Of a DNA stretch of 59,585 bases, positions 29,701 through 39,580 are shown piece by piece. Under the pieces are notes generated by a model. It ran no database searches. It was not told the origin of the DNA and saw only the letters and a program-made list of their open reading frames with translations. Made by a program: the position numbers and the translations under genes. The stretch lies in the NCBI GenBank assembly GCA_021401465.1, contig JADDMT010000155.1, positions 1 through 59,585 of the forward strand, in the 5' to 3' direction. Positions within the stretch are counted from its first letter, which is position 1, and each line of letters opens with the position of its first letter. This DNA comes from Teratosphaeria epicoccoides (lineage: Eukaryota > Ascomycota > Dothideomycetes > Mycosphaerellales > Teratosphaeriaceae).

Positions 29701-31110
29701 TAGCGCGTTCTTCAGGTCGTCCTGAAATTCACTAGTCTATGTGACAGTCATAGCCGCAAGTTAGTTGACTCCTAGCGTGCTATTGCTATTTTCTTAGAGA
29801 ACAGCGTGTTTCTCCCGCTTCACGCCCTTCATGTAGTCAGTCTGGCGGCTAAGTGCATTAGCGCGTGCGTTATCGGTCCCCTTGCGATAGACGATCTTGT
29901 AGTTAAAACTAGAGAGCTCCTTACTCTACCGAACCTGTTGTTAGTTTAACTCTTTTGTCGTTATAAAGTATCGCAAGTTCTTATAGTCTATGTAGACTAT
30001 AACCTAGTGCTTAGAACCTTCTAAGTAGACTCGCCAGGCCTTGTAGGCGTCTACTATAGCTAGAAGTTCTTTGTCGTAGACGTCGTATTAGAGTTTAGGT
30101 CCAGACAATTTCCTTGAGTAGTAGGCGACTAGCTGTAGTCGTCTACTCGGTCCTAGTTAACTCAAGCATGCCCCGAGTACTACGTCGGAGGCATCTGTTT
30201 CGACTATGATAGGCTTATCCAGGTCGAATACAAGTAAGATCGGCTAATCTGTGAATCGTCGCTTGAGTTCCTTGAAGGCATTCTGTTAGGCGTCGTCCTA
30301 TATGAATAGTATATCCTTTGTCGTAAGAGTCGTAAGTAGTGCCGTAATCTTCGAATAGTTTGCCACAAATCTTCGGTAGAAGTTAGCGAACCTAAGGAAG
30401 GACTATACTTCCTTAACATTAGTCGGCGTAGGCTACTCTTTTACGACTTAGACTTTCTTAGTGTCTATCTTGATTCTATTCTATGCTACTACGTAGCTAA
30501 GGAATTGTACTTCCTGCTTGTGAAACTCGCTCTTCTAAGGCTTAACCTTTAACTAGTAATCCTAGAGTTTCTGAAGTACCTTACATACGTGAGTCCTATG
30601 CTCTTCGATCGTCTAGGAGTAGACGAGGATGTCGTCTAGGTATACAACCACAAAGACGTCGAGGTACTCTTGTAGCACATTGTTAATGAATGCCTACTAT
30701 GTAGCTAGGGCGTTTGTTAACCTAAATAGCATGACTATGTACTCGTAGTGTCTAAACCTAGTTCGGAACGGGTTCTTCTATTCTTTGCCTTCCTTAATTC
30801 GAACTCGGTTATACGCTCCGGGTATATCGAACTTCGAGAACCACATTGCTCCTTGTAGGCGGTCCTGTAATTCCGAGAGCAAAGGAAGCGGATAACTATT
30901 CTTTATCGTAATGTCGTTTAATCTACGACAATCTACGTAGAGTCGCTAGTCATCTTCCCCCTTAGACACAAACAGGATCGGGTATCTAGCTAGGGACTAC
31001 GACTCGCGGATGAAGCCTTTCCGGAGGTTGTCTTCTAGGTATTTCTGGAGAATCTCTAGTTTCGCCGCTAATAACAGGCGAACTAATTACTTCGTCAGTG
31101 TCTTGCTAGG
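29700..31110 (-). pseudogene. Reverse transcriptase and RNase H of element B
   Basis: Minus strand. It matches element A's RT and continues into the tether and RNase H that A lacks. The catalytic YLDD is intact at 30631-30642, with YPLPLLSE and GHYEYIVM-type blocks upstream. TAG stops replace Gln/Trp codons. Confidence 0.85.
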
Positions 31111-31539
31111 GAGTAAGGGTATCCCGTGGTCCTACTCCTAGTGTTCTGGCAGAGCTTCTTAGTCGGGTTCTTCCTTGAAAAGAGTAGCGAACTCTTTATA
31201 CTTATCAGGAACTATGAATTCGACCCTGACTTTTGTTTGCGTTACTTTGACCTATAGGACATGCACTTCCTGTTCTAGATCCTTGATAGCGGCTACCATC
31301 TCGCTTAAAGTCATAACACATATTTCGATCTTGCCTAGTGCGTCGTGTACTACAGGTAGAGGTATCGATCTTGAGAGTTCTAGGAACTAGATCCTCTCAT
31401 TCTTCTAGTCGATATAGGGGTTAGCATTTCTTAGCTATAGTAACCCTAGTACTACATCCGAGCCTAGTGACTCTGTAATGTCGAACTAGAGCATCTCTTA
31501 GTAGCGTCCTATCCGTAGAGGCATTATCTCAGTCTCTTT

Positions 31540-31800
31540 GTCAACTATTCCTTAGTTATACGTAACCGGCTTTCCGTTAATCACTTGTAGCAAGAAAGCG
31601 TTTGTCTTCGCCTGTAGCTTTATCCTAGCTATCCTGGCGAACTTGGGCGTCATGAAGATTCTAGTACATCCTGAATCTATTAAGGCCCTAGCTAGCGTCT
31701 CGTCGATGTGCACAATACTCTAAGGTTGTTCGTGTATCTGGCGCCGATCGCGGCACATCGTTGCAGCCCTATCTAGTCTGTCCGTAGGTCTAATTCCGGG
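31540..31800 (-). pseudogene. Protease remnant of element B
   Basis: Aligns with 1890-2125 of element A. A small deletion near 31712 (GTGCACAATACTC against GTGCACCTATACTC) breaks the frame next to the active-site block. Confidence 0.55.
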
Positions 31801-32240
31801 GGACCTCGTCGTTTCCCGAATAACTGTCTTCACGGACTAGTTCAGGGATTGTACGGTCTTAGCTTCTTCTCTAAGCGTTACCGTTTTCTGGCCTAAGAGG
31901 TCATTCTTGCTCTTAGCCTCGCTATTCCTACGCGTTTCTTGCGTACTCTATCTTTAAGTGATAGACTTAGAGTCGTAGCGCTCGTGGAATCTAAATACCT
32001 TTGTAGGTTAGGTAGCCTCCCTAGGGCGTGAACTCTACCCCGAATAGTACAATTTCTTGGACAACTTTCGGATGCGCGTGAGGTTAAGCTACGACTAGTA
32101 GTCTCCTTAGGTGTCGTCGCATACAGTTAGCTAGTTCGTCATACTAAAGCTAGTTGACGTGTTATACTCCATTAATCTATGGGCAAGCCTAAGCCTACTA
32201 GTTCTGTATGATTCGGATAATATCGAGCCTAATGTCATGC

Positions 32241-32421
32241 TAATATGCCAGACATACGGGCGCCAGCCGCAGGCTTGGCGTCACGTGACCTCGCGGATGT
32301 TTCTCGGGTTGTAGTGTGTGTGTATATGTAGCCGACCGTAATCAGCCCTGTCACAGGACTGATTACTAAGCCTTTTGGCCATGTGGGGTAGTAGTGAAAG
32401 GTCGGCACACCTTCCCTATCA
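32241..32421 (+). repeat. TRIM1 5' LTR (181 bp)
   Basis: Contains a GTCACGTGAC palindrome, a short TG-repeat run (GTGTGTGTATATG) and a CTGTCACAGGACTGATTACT block. Nearly identical to 32699-32879, so the insertion is younger than the host element. Confidence 0.9.
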
Positions 32422-32698
32422 AGAGTAATTAGTCCTGTACGGTCGGACCTAGGTTTGAGCGATTTTTCGCTTGGATCTCTGGCTAAGAGTACGGGGTATC
32501 TGCGGATGCTAACTAGCTCGGGGTAACATATACCTGACCACGCGGGGTGAAACTGCCGCTAAGTTATGTGTCTATGGAGAGTTAGCCGCCTCCCTCTAAG
32601 TCATGTATCTATGTAGACCCCCCCGCCTCTAAGTCATGTAACAGTACGCCGTTTGGTTTAGTAGAACCGAGGGCGGTCCCCTTAGGGAGAGGGGATAA

Positions 32699-32879
32699 TG
32701 ATATGCCAGACGTACGGGCGCTAGCCGCAGGCTTGGCGTCACGTGACCTCGCAGATGTTTCTCGGGTTGCAGTGTGTGTGTATATGTAGCCGACTGTAAT
32801 CAGCCCTGTCACAGGACTGATTACTAAGCCTTTTAGCCATGTGGGGTAGTAGTGAAAGGTCGGCACACCTTCCCTATCA
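32699..32879 (+). repeat. TRIM1 3' LTR (181 bp)
   Basis: Partner of 32241-32421 with only a handful of differences, mostly transitions. Ends TATCA, followed by the duplicated CATGC. Confidence 0.9.
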
Positions 32880-32884
32880 CATGC

Positions 32885-34010
32885 GGCGGCATAGCCTATC
32901 GCTCTATGCTCTCGTCTTCCTCAGAATCAGGAATGACAGCTTCGACAATCTCGTAGTTGTCGTCCGAACCTTCTTCTTCTTCTTCTAGCTCCTGTTACCT
33001 TAGGACTGTCGTACTAGAAGGTGTACCTCTTAGCGTACAGATCGACTATGCCTTGTTTCAGCTAGGGTACTATCTAGAACCATCTTTATCACTCATGTGA
33101 ATTCGACAATCGTCGTCATAGCACGCAGTCTAAGTAAGTGCGGCATGGTCTAGTTCTCGAGTAGCGGCGGCCTTTTGCTAAGGCGCCGTTATAGTCGCGC
33201 AAGCCTGCTCTATCCTAGGCAGTTCTTGTCGTTGCCTCTTAGCAAAATACTCGCGGGCAAAGTGTCCTTTCTTTCTACAGTTGTGGCACTTAAGATTACT
33301 CTTGTCGAATGGCTTCTTCAGACCATTCTAGGGAGGAGAGCCCTTCCGCGGCTTTCCTTGGGGTCTATTCCTCGGACGCCCCTTAGTCGCATCTAACTCT
33401 ATAGGTTAGAGACTATAGTAATCGCTTCGCCATTTTAGTGCTAATCGTTAGACCTTATAGTTAGCCTGTGCTAGCTTGCGATTTCTATGTTGTCGTTCTT
33501 ACTGTCGTTCCTAGATGCGATTATCGATTCTAATCGCGAGATCGCTTATTTCCTTAAATGTCGTTAGCCGATCTCCTTAGGCAATTTTGTCTTTAACCGT
33601 CTCCTTTAGTCCCTAGTAGAACTAAGCGGCTAAAGCATTATCATTCTAGTTGACTTAAGCAGAGAGGGTCTAAAAGTCCGCGTAGTACTTAATAGTAGAA
33701 CCCTTCTGCTAGATTCCTAGGAGAGCTCTCTTAGCCTCTTGTTACTTATTACTAAGCCTAAAAGCTTCGCGTAATACCTTAAACAAAGACTTGTCTAAGT
33801 TAAGAATCTCCCTAGTTGTCGTCTTCCTAGCTTCGACATTGCTGACGTGATCTAGATAATCCGTTAGATAAGGCTAGATAAACTCGAACGCTAGTCCCTT
33901 TAGGTAAGAGACAATATACATCATTCGCTTATGATGTGTTGTAAACTATTCTGTATCTACGTTAAATGCTAACTAGCATTATAGGATAAACATCTTGACT
34001 TAAGATCGTT
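32885..34010 (-). pseudogene. Gag remnant with CCHC knuckle, element B
   Basis: Minus-strand gag like that of element A. The knuckle near 33240-33290 reads C-HN-C-RKKG-HFARE-Y, where the last Cys is now Tyr. A and B together show the complete C-x2-C-x4-H-x4-C. The TRIM1 insertion separates gag from the protease region. Confidence 0.8.
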
Positions 34011-34280
34011 GTCCTATAAACTCTGTAGGGCTTCCTATTTTGAAGCCGTTATTGCCGTGTCTATTCCCGGTAGTTAAACCTGCGACAGATGCTAGAGCCA
34101 TCTCGCTAAGGTGAATGGATTCGAGCTACTACGTAATTTAAGGTATAGCGGCAACTTGTTCTCATAGTGTTAGTTGATTATTGCTAGAAGTTAAACTAAT
34201 AGCTAAAGAACTACTTAACATAGGCGTATGTTAAGTGCTTAACGAGTCCCCTAATGCTTCCTTAGAAGTAGTGCTCAAAA

Positions 34281-34721
34281 TGTCATAAGGGTAGGTGCTA
34301 ATAGCAGGAAGGTAACTAGGTGTTAGACTCGCAGAGCTATGAAGAATATCGATAATAGTAGTTAACCTTGTAACTAACTATCCCCTAGGGAAAGGGAATT
34401 AAATTAAGCACGAAGCTCCTAACTACCTGTCCTGAAGCTATCCCTATATACTAGAGAGACAGAGTAGCTCTGTTAGATCTGTCGACAGACCTAACAGATC
34501 TATGTCTATAGATCTGTAGACTACCCCTACAGATCTAAGGGTCTATTATCCTGTGACAGATCCCTTCTTCCTTGTAGGCCTATAGATCTGTAGACTAACC
34601 CTACAGATCTAGGGATCTATCCTCACGTGACAGATCCTTTCTCCTATGACTATGCCTATAACTCATAGCACTTAGGACCCTTATGATCCTGAAACCCGCA
34701 GTACTCCTAACACTCATGACA
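34281..34721 (-). repeat. Family-1 LTR, 5' LTR of element B (441 bp)
   Basis: TGTCATAAGGG...CTCATGACA, followed by GTTAA (34722-34726), the right copy of the target duplication. Confidence 0.92.
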
Positions 34722-36430
34722 GTTAACGTGATACCCTAGCGGGTAATCGTACAGCTTGGTTTAAAGCCGATCCTAGGAGCCCTGCTACCTACTATGAAGT
34801 CCTTTTAGGGCGAAGGCGTAGCGGCTTAAGGCGCGTATAACGTGCGCCTCTAACTTGCGGACTCCTTAGGAGAAGTGCGCGAGACTAACGAAGTCTTCTA
34901 CGCTAAAGACGTTCCTAATAAGGAGCTCCTACTTAGCCGCCCTTAGCGCTACAAGCAGGGAGTCGTTGTTAATAGAGCTACTAACAATTAGTTCTATAGC
35001 TCTATAGGCAAAGTTCCTGCAGTAAGGATACGTGACGCACATAGCTTCTACAAGGACATGAAGAAGGTCTAATGTGTGTATGTAGTCTACATACAGAACG
35101 TTAAGGAAGACATTACCCTTCTGCCTAAGTTAGAGGAATATGCCGATATTTTCGACGTAGAGGCTACGGCTAATGCCTAGGCCCTAGACGCAGAACATGC
35201 GATTAACCTTAAGGAGGGTTACAATCCTCCGTATTAGCCTCTATACCCTATGTCGGAATCGTAGCTCGAAACACTTCGAGACTATCTCTACAAGGCGCAA
35301 AGAAACGCGTGGATCCGACGAAGCGACAGCGAGGCTAGAGCGCTAGTTATGTTCGTCCTAAAGAAGGATAACACGCTCCGCCTATACGTTAACTATAGGG
35401 GCCTTAACGCGGTAACTTAGAAGAACTGCTGCCCCCTACTACTTATTAGCGAGACGCTTGACTGCCTTAGTCACGCCGCTATCTTCTTGTCTATCGACTT
35501 GAAGGACGCCTACTACTAGATACCGATCCGAAAGGGCGACAAGTAGAAGACTACGTTCTAAACGTAGTATAGATACTTCAAGTATATAGTAATGCTGTTT
35601 AGCTTAACTAATGCACTAGCGACATTCTAAGCGTATATTAACTAGGCCCTAGCTAGCCTCGTTAACACCTGCTACGTAGTATATTTAGACAATATACTAG
35701 TCTACTCTAACTTAAAGGAGGAGCATATTCGGCATCTAAGGATAGTACTCGAACGGCTCTACAAGTTCGCTCTATATGCGAACCTAAAGAAGTACTTATT
35801 CCTAACAGATAGGATTAAGTTTCTTGGATATATCGTCTCTACAGAAGGAGTTATTATAGATGACTAAAGGGTGTTTGTAATCGCGGAGTAGCTGTAGCTA
35901 ACTACCATCTAAGAATTACAGGTATTCCTAGGATTTACTAACTTCTATCGCAGATTTATACGATCCTACTTGAAGATTATAGCTCCCCTTACGGCCCTTG
36001 CAAAGGGCGTGATTCGAGGAAAAAAGCTAGGGATAGTACCTTAGGAGGAGGCTTAGAGTAAAGCTTTCTCTAAACTTAAAGCAGCTTTTCGAACTACGCC
36101 TATACTTTAGTACTTTGACCTTGCTACGAAGATCCAAATAGAGACTAATGCTTCAAAATTTGTAATAGCCGCAATTATATCGCAGCTCTAGTCGCACGAA
36201 GGTAGTACATAATAGTACCTAATTGCCTTCTAGTCGCAGAAGATGCAAGGCGCTAAACTTAACTACAAGACTTACGACTAAGAGCTTTTAGCTATTGTTA
36301 ACGGCTTTAAGGAGTACTGACACTACCTCGAAGGCATAGCGCACCCTATTAAGGTGCTTACTAACTATAATAACCTTCGCGGCTTCATGGGTATGAAACA
36401 GCTAAGTAGTTAGCAAGCAAGGTAGGCGAC
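34722..36430 (+). pseudogene. Reverse transcriptase and RNase H of element C
   Basis: Plus strand: LPKLEEYADIF and INLKEGYNPPY, then VMFVLKKDNTLRLYVNYRGLNAV, LLLISETLDCLSHAAIFLSIDLKDAYY, KTTF, YVVYLDNILVYS (35674-35705; YLDD has become YLDN, a G-to-A change), then RNase H (IQIETNASKFVIAAIISQL). Element E keeps YLDD. Stops are TAG/TAA at Gln/Trp positions. The two families differ clearly in RT sequence. Confidence 0.85.
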
Positions 36431-37191
36431 TAATATGCCAGACGTACGGGCGCTAGCCGCAGGCTTGGCGTCACGTGACCTCGCGGATATCTGAGATGCC
36501 AGACGTACAGGTGCTAGCCACAGGCTTGGCGTCATGTGACCTCGCGGATGTTTCTTAGGTTGCAGTGTGTGTGTATATGTAGCCGACTGTAATCAGCCCT
36601 GACACAGGACTGATTACTAAGCCTTTTGGCCATGTAGGGTAGTAGTGAAAGGTCGGCACACCTTCCCTATCAAGAGTAATTAGTCCTGTACGGTCGGACC
36701 TAGGTTCGAGCAGTTTTTCGCTCAGATCTCTGGCTAAGAGTGCGGGGTATCTGCGGATGCTAACTAGCTCGGGGTAACATATGCCTGACTATGCAGGGTG
36801 AAACTGCCGCTAAGTCATGTGTCCATAGAGAGTTAGCCGCCTCCCTCTAAGTCATGTGTCTATGCAGACCCCCCCGCCTCTAAGTCATGTAACGGTGCGC
36901 CGTTTGGTTTAGTAGAACTGAGGGCGGTCCCCTTTAGGAGAGGGGATAATGATATGCTAGACGTATGGGCGCTAGCCGCAGGCTTGGCGTCACGTGACCT
37001 CGCGGATATCTGAGATGCCAGACGTACGGGTGCCAGCCGCAGGCTTGGCGTCACGTGACCTCGCGGATGTTTCTCGGGTTGCAGTGTGTGTGTATATGTA
37101 GCCGACCGTAATCAGCCCTGACACAGGACTAATTACTAAGCCTTTTGGCCATGTAGGGTAGTAGTAAAAGGTCGGCATACCTTCCCTATTA
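36431..37191 (+). mobile_element. TRIM-like miniature LTR element 2 (761 bp)
   Basis: The same family as TRIM1, but with 242-bp LTRs (36431-36672 and 36950-37191) because the first ~60 bp of each LTR are tandemly duplicated, beginning again at GAGATGCCAGACGTAC. Internal 277 bp with the purine tract TAGGAGAGGGGA. GCGAC flanks both sides (36426-36430, 37192-37196); element E near 49742 shows the empty site GGTCGCCTACC. Inserted in element C between RNase H and integrase. Confidence 0.92.
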
Positions 37192-38497
37192 GCGACCTTC
37201 CTCGCTAGCTTTGACTTCGTTATCTAGCATTGTTCTAGAAAGACGAACCTAGCTAATAGTCCTTCGCGATGACTAGACTACAATACTAGGGAGTAGGGTA
37301 ACTAACAGCTCCTCCCTATGCTACAAACAAAGCTTGTAGTTTAGGGTAGCGACCTGTTATTAGCTCCTCTTGTAGGTCGACTGTAGGTCTAATAGGGCCT
37401 CACAGCCTCCGCTAGCGACGAACCCTCCTACCTGGCAGTTATGGCGACTATGTCTAGCTCGATCCGTGTAGTAGTTAACTAGCTTACATATAGTAAGCAT
37501 ATAATGTCTAAAGAACCCTTTAAAGAAGTCTCGAGACTTATTTAGCAGTTGTAAGAGCGAGAACTAGAGTTAATTAGTAAGGGTGTAGCCCTCTAGGATA
37601 CTGCAGGTAGTCTGAAGTACTAGACTAAGTCAGGCGACTTGTAGTACTTTAATAATAGGCTCTACATACCTGCTAACTATGTACTCTATTTGTAGCTCCT
37701 CCGTATTTATCATGACAATGAACTTGCAGGCCATTTTGGCGTAGAGAAGACAAACGCGCTTCTTAGACGCAAATACTAGTAGCCTACGCTAGAACAGGAT
37801 GTCTCTAACTATGTCAAATCCTGCTAGACGTGCTAGGTCAGCAAATCTCCGTACTATATTAGCAAATCTTAGCGCTATCGCCCTTACAGTAATGCTTAGG
37901 TGCTCCTACTACTAGAGAGACTATAGTAAGACTTAACTATGGATTTTATTACTAATTTGCTACTAGCAAGATAGAGAGGCGATGTAGTTAATGCTGTCCT
38001 TATAGTAGTCGACTAATACTCGAAGATGAATGTCTTTATCCTATGTACGAAAAAGTATACAAGCAGCGAGCTTGCGCAACTACTTCGCGACGAAGTTATA
38101 TAACGCTTTAGTATCCCCTAAAGTATCCTATTAGATCAAGGTTCTGTCTTTACTAGTAAATACTAGCAAGAATTTGTGTTTAACTTAAAGGCGCGTGTTA
38201 AGTACTACCTAAGTACAGCATTCTATCTACAGACTAATAGTTAGACTAAATGTATGAACTAGACTCTTAAGTAGTACCTTTAGTGCTACTACGCTAAGAA
38301 CTAGGATGCCTAGGCTAACGTAATTCCTATAGCGGAATTTGTAGTTAATAACAGCATGCATGCTACTATGTGTATGTCGCCATTTTAGGTTCTTTATAGC
38401 TTTAATCTAGAAATACACCTAGAACTACCTCGGGACGAGTCTTCTAAGGAGAAGGTAGTAGCCGCCGCGGAATTAGCGCAGCGTATGCGCGAGGTAC
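37192..38497 (+). pseudogene. Integrase part of element C, truncated
   Basis: Plus strand: GHFGVEKTNALLRRKY and the Cys pair (zinc region, 37730-37840), then TMDFIT (first Asp), ILLDQGSVFTSKY (second Asp), NS-x-TKCMN (around the Glu) and NVIPIAEFVVNNSMHATM. It breaks at ...RMREV where the minus-strand LTR of F begins. GGTAC just before it may be F's target duplication, but the other side is lost. Confidence 0.8.
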
Positions 38498-38857
38498 TAA
38501 TATAGATGTATATGCTATATGATATGGAAATATCTCGTAGTATGACAGAGTAATCCGACCTTTTAGTAGGTACAAGACAGCGCTACTTTCTGCTTATTGC
38601 AGAGGTGGCGCTAAGGGTGCTTATAACCCCCGACGCTCCTTAATTAGGGAAAGCATGTCCGAGCCTAACCCTGTAGGAGTACCGTAGGGTCAGCAACGTA
38701 GGGGCGTCCTACGTCGACAACTGATCCTACTTAGACGACATATAAGCTAACGTATGTACGAAGGACCCCCTTACCATATGTGGCAGGGTCACTACATGCT
38801 AAGGGCAGGCATTAGAACCTATGCGGTTCTAATGGCCCCCTAGTATCAACTGTATTA
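38498..38857 (-). repeat. Family-2 LTR, 3' LTR of F (360 bp)
   Basis: In plus orientation it runs TAATATAGATGTATATGC...ATCAACTGTATTA. It is the reverse complement of the C-type LTR. Confidence 0.8.
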
Positions 38858-39492
38858 CTACCCCTCCTCCTATAAGGATGTCCCTAGCCTTACTAAGTAA
38901 TGCATGCAGGACGTATAGGGTACGGGATATAGCACGCTTACACCGCGCAAGGGTAAATAGGTAGATAGCGTACGTAACATGTGTCATGCGTATACCTTAA
39001 TACCTTCGTAGCGAATGCAGGGCGGAGGCTACTAACTCGGGCGGGTTTTAACCTGTTACATGTTAGGCGGCTTCGTAACACCTTCGCTTTACATGCAGAT
39101 CGAGATATCAGGACACTATAAGCATGTACTTTAGTTAATCCTTGAAATTATAGGGCGAGCATGCGCGCTAGCCTTACTAAGTAGCTTGGCTGTCCCTATT
39201 TAGTCATGACTATGAAGAACGTGTCGTAGAACCTTAGGGTAGTAGGAAAGTACGCGGACGCTCTACGTGCACCGCTCGAAACAGTAGGAGCGCGCTCCTA
39301 GCGTAGGCCTCGCCACATTTTCATGCTAGTAGGCTAGCACGAGTGCAGTTAGCGTACATGCGTAACAGCCGCGTTATCTGTTATTGCATCATTCGGTCCC
39401 CTTGTAAGTTAACTAAAGGCAGGTACTCTGCGCATGTAGTTCGAGTTACTAGCTTAACGGTTACAGTAGGCAACAGGGGGGCTGTTAGAGGG

Positions 39493-39500
39493 TATAAAAA
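39493..39500 (+). promoter_or_regulatory. TATA box of the family-2 accessory ORF (F copy)
   Basis: TATAAAAA within GGGTATAAAAACCTCG, 80 bp before the first in-frame ATG. The box is conserved at 43035-43042 (E2) and 46321-46328 (E), although surrounding sequence has changed, and points away from gag-pol. Confidence 0.6.
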
Positions 39501-39580
39501 CCTCGTCGCTTTCCTAAACTTCCTGTTCTAAGATACTAACGTCGACCTCTGCTCCTATTTCGCTTAGCTTGCCCCTCGCT

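Larger units (their letters stand above)
32241..32879 (+). mobile_element. TRIM-like miniature LTR element 1 (639 bp)
   Basis: Two 181-bp direct terminal repeats (32241-32421 and 32699-32879), termini TGATATGCCAG...CCCTATCA (first copy RIPed to TAATA), a 277-bp internal region without coding capacity, and a polypurine tract AGGGAGAGGGG just before the 3' repeat. CATGC flanks it on both sides (32236-32240, 32880-32884). Element A near 2576 has the empty site. This is the definition of a terminal-repeat retrotransposon in miniature. It needs an autonomous partner, which I do not see here; the LTR ends TGATA/TATCA match family 2, but the bodies differ. Confidence 0.92.
27164..34721 (-). mobile_element. 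Family-1 chromovirus element B, complete with target duplication
   Basis: A 7558-bp Ty3/Gypsy element including a 639-bp TRIM insertion (6.9 kb without it). Its two 441-bp LTRs are 27164-27604 and 34281-34721. Minus-strand order is gag, protease, RT, RNase H, integrase, chromodomain, then an opposite-strand accessory frame and the polypurine tract before the 3' LTR. RIP stops run through all frames, so it is inactive. Target duplication GTTAA is intact. The chromodomain and gene order place it among the chromoviruses. Confidence 0.93.
25323..38497 (+). mobile_element. Family-2 chromovirus-type element C, nested and truncated
   Basis: A plus-strand Ty3/Gypsy element. It has a 5' LTR (25323-25681) and gag (to about 26960), and is interrupted by element B after 27163. 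It resumes at 34722 with protease/RT/RNase H, is interrupted again by TRIM2 (36431-37191), continues through integrase, and stops inside integrase at 38497 where LTR F begins. Copies D and E show the uninterrupted sequence at both insertion sites. Frames are full of TAG stops. It is the oldest layer here because everything else lies within it or against it. Confidence 0.85.

Noticed and set aside
32422..32698. tRNA or SINE origin of the TRIM interior (GGTTCGAGC resembles a pol III B box)
   Set aside because: No A box or cloverleaf fits, and the LTRs, purine tract and 5-bp duplications define an LTR element.
32609..32866. Small minus-strand frames in the TRIM LTRs (also 36860-37178)
   Set aside because: They fall inside repeated LTR sequence shared by both LTRs, start and stop arbitrarily, and look non-coding.
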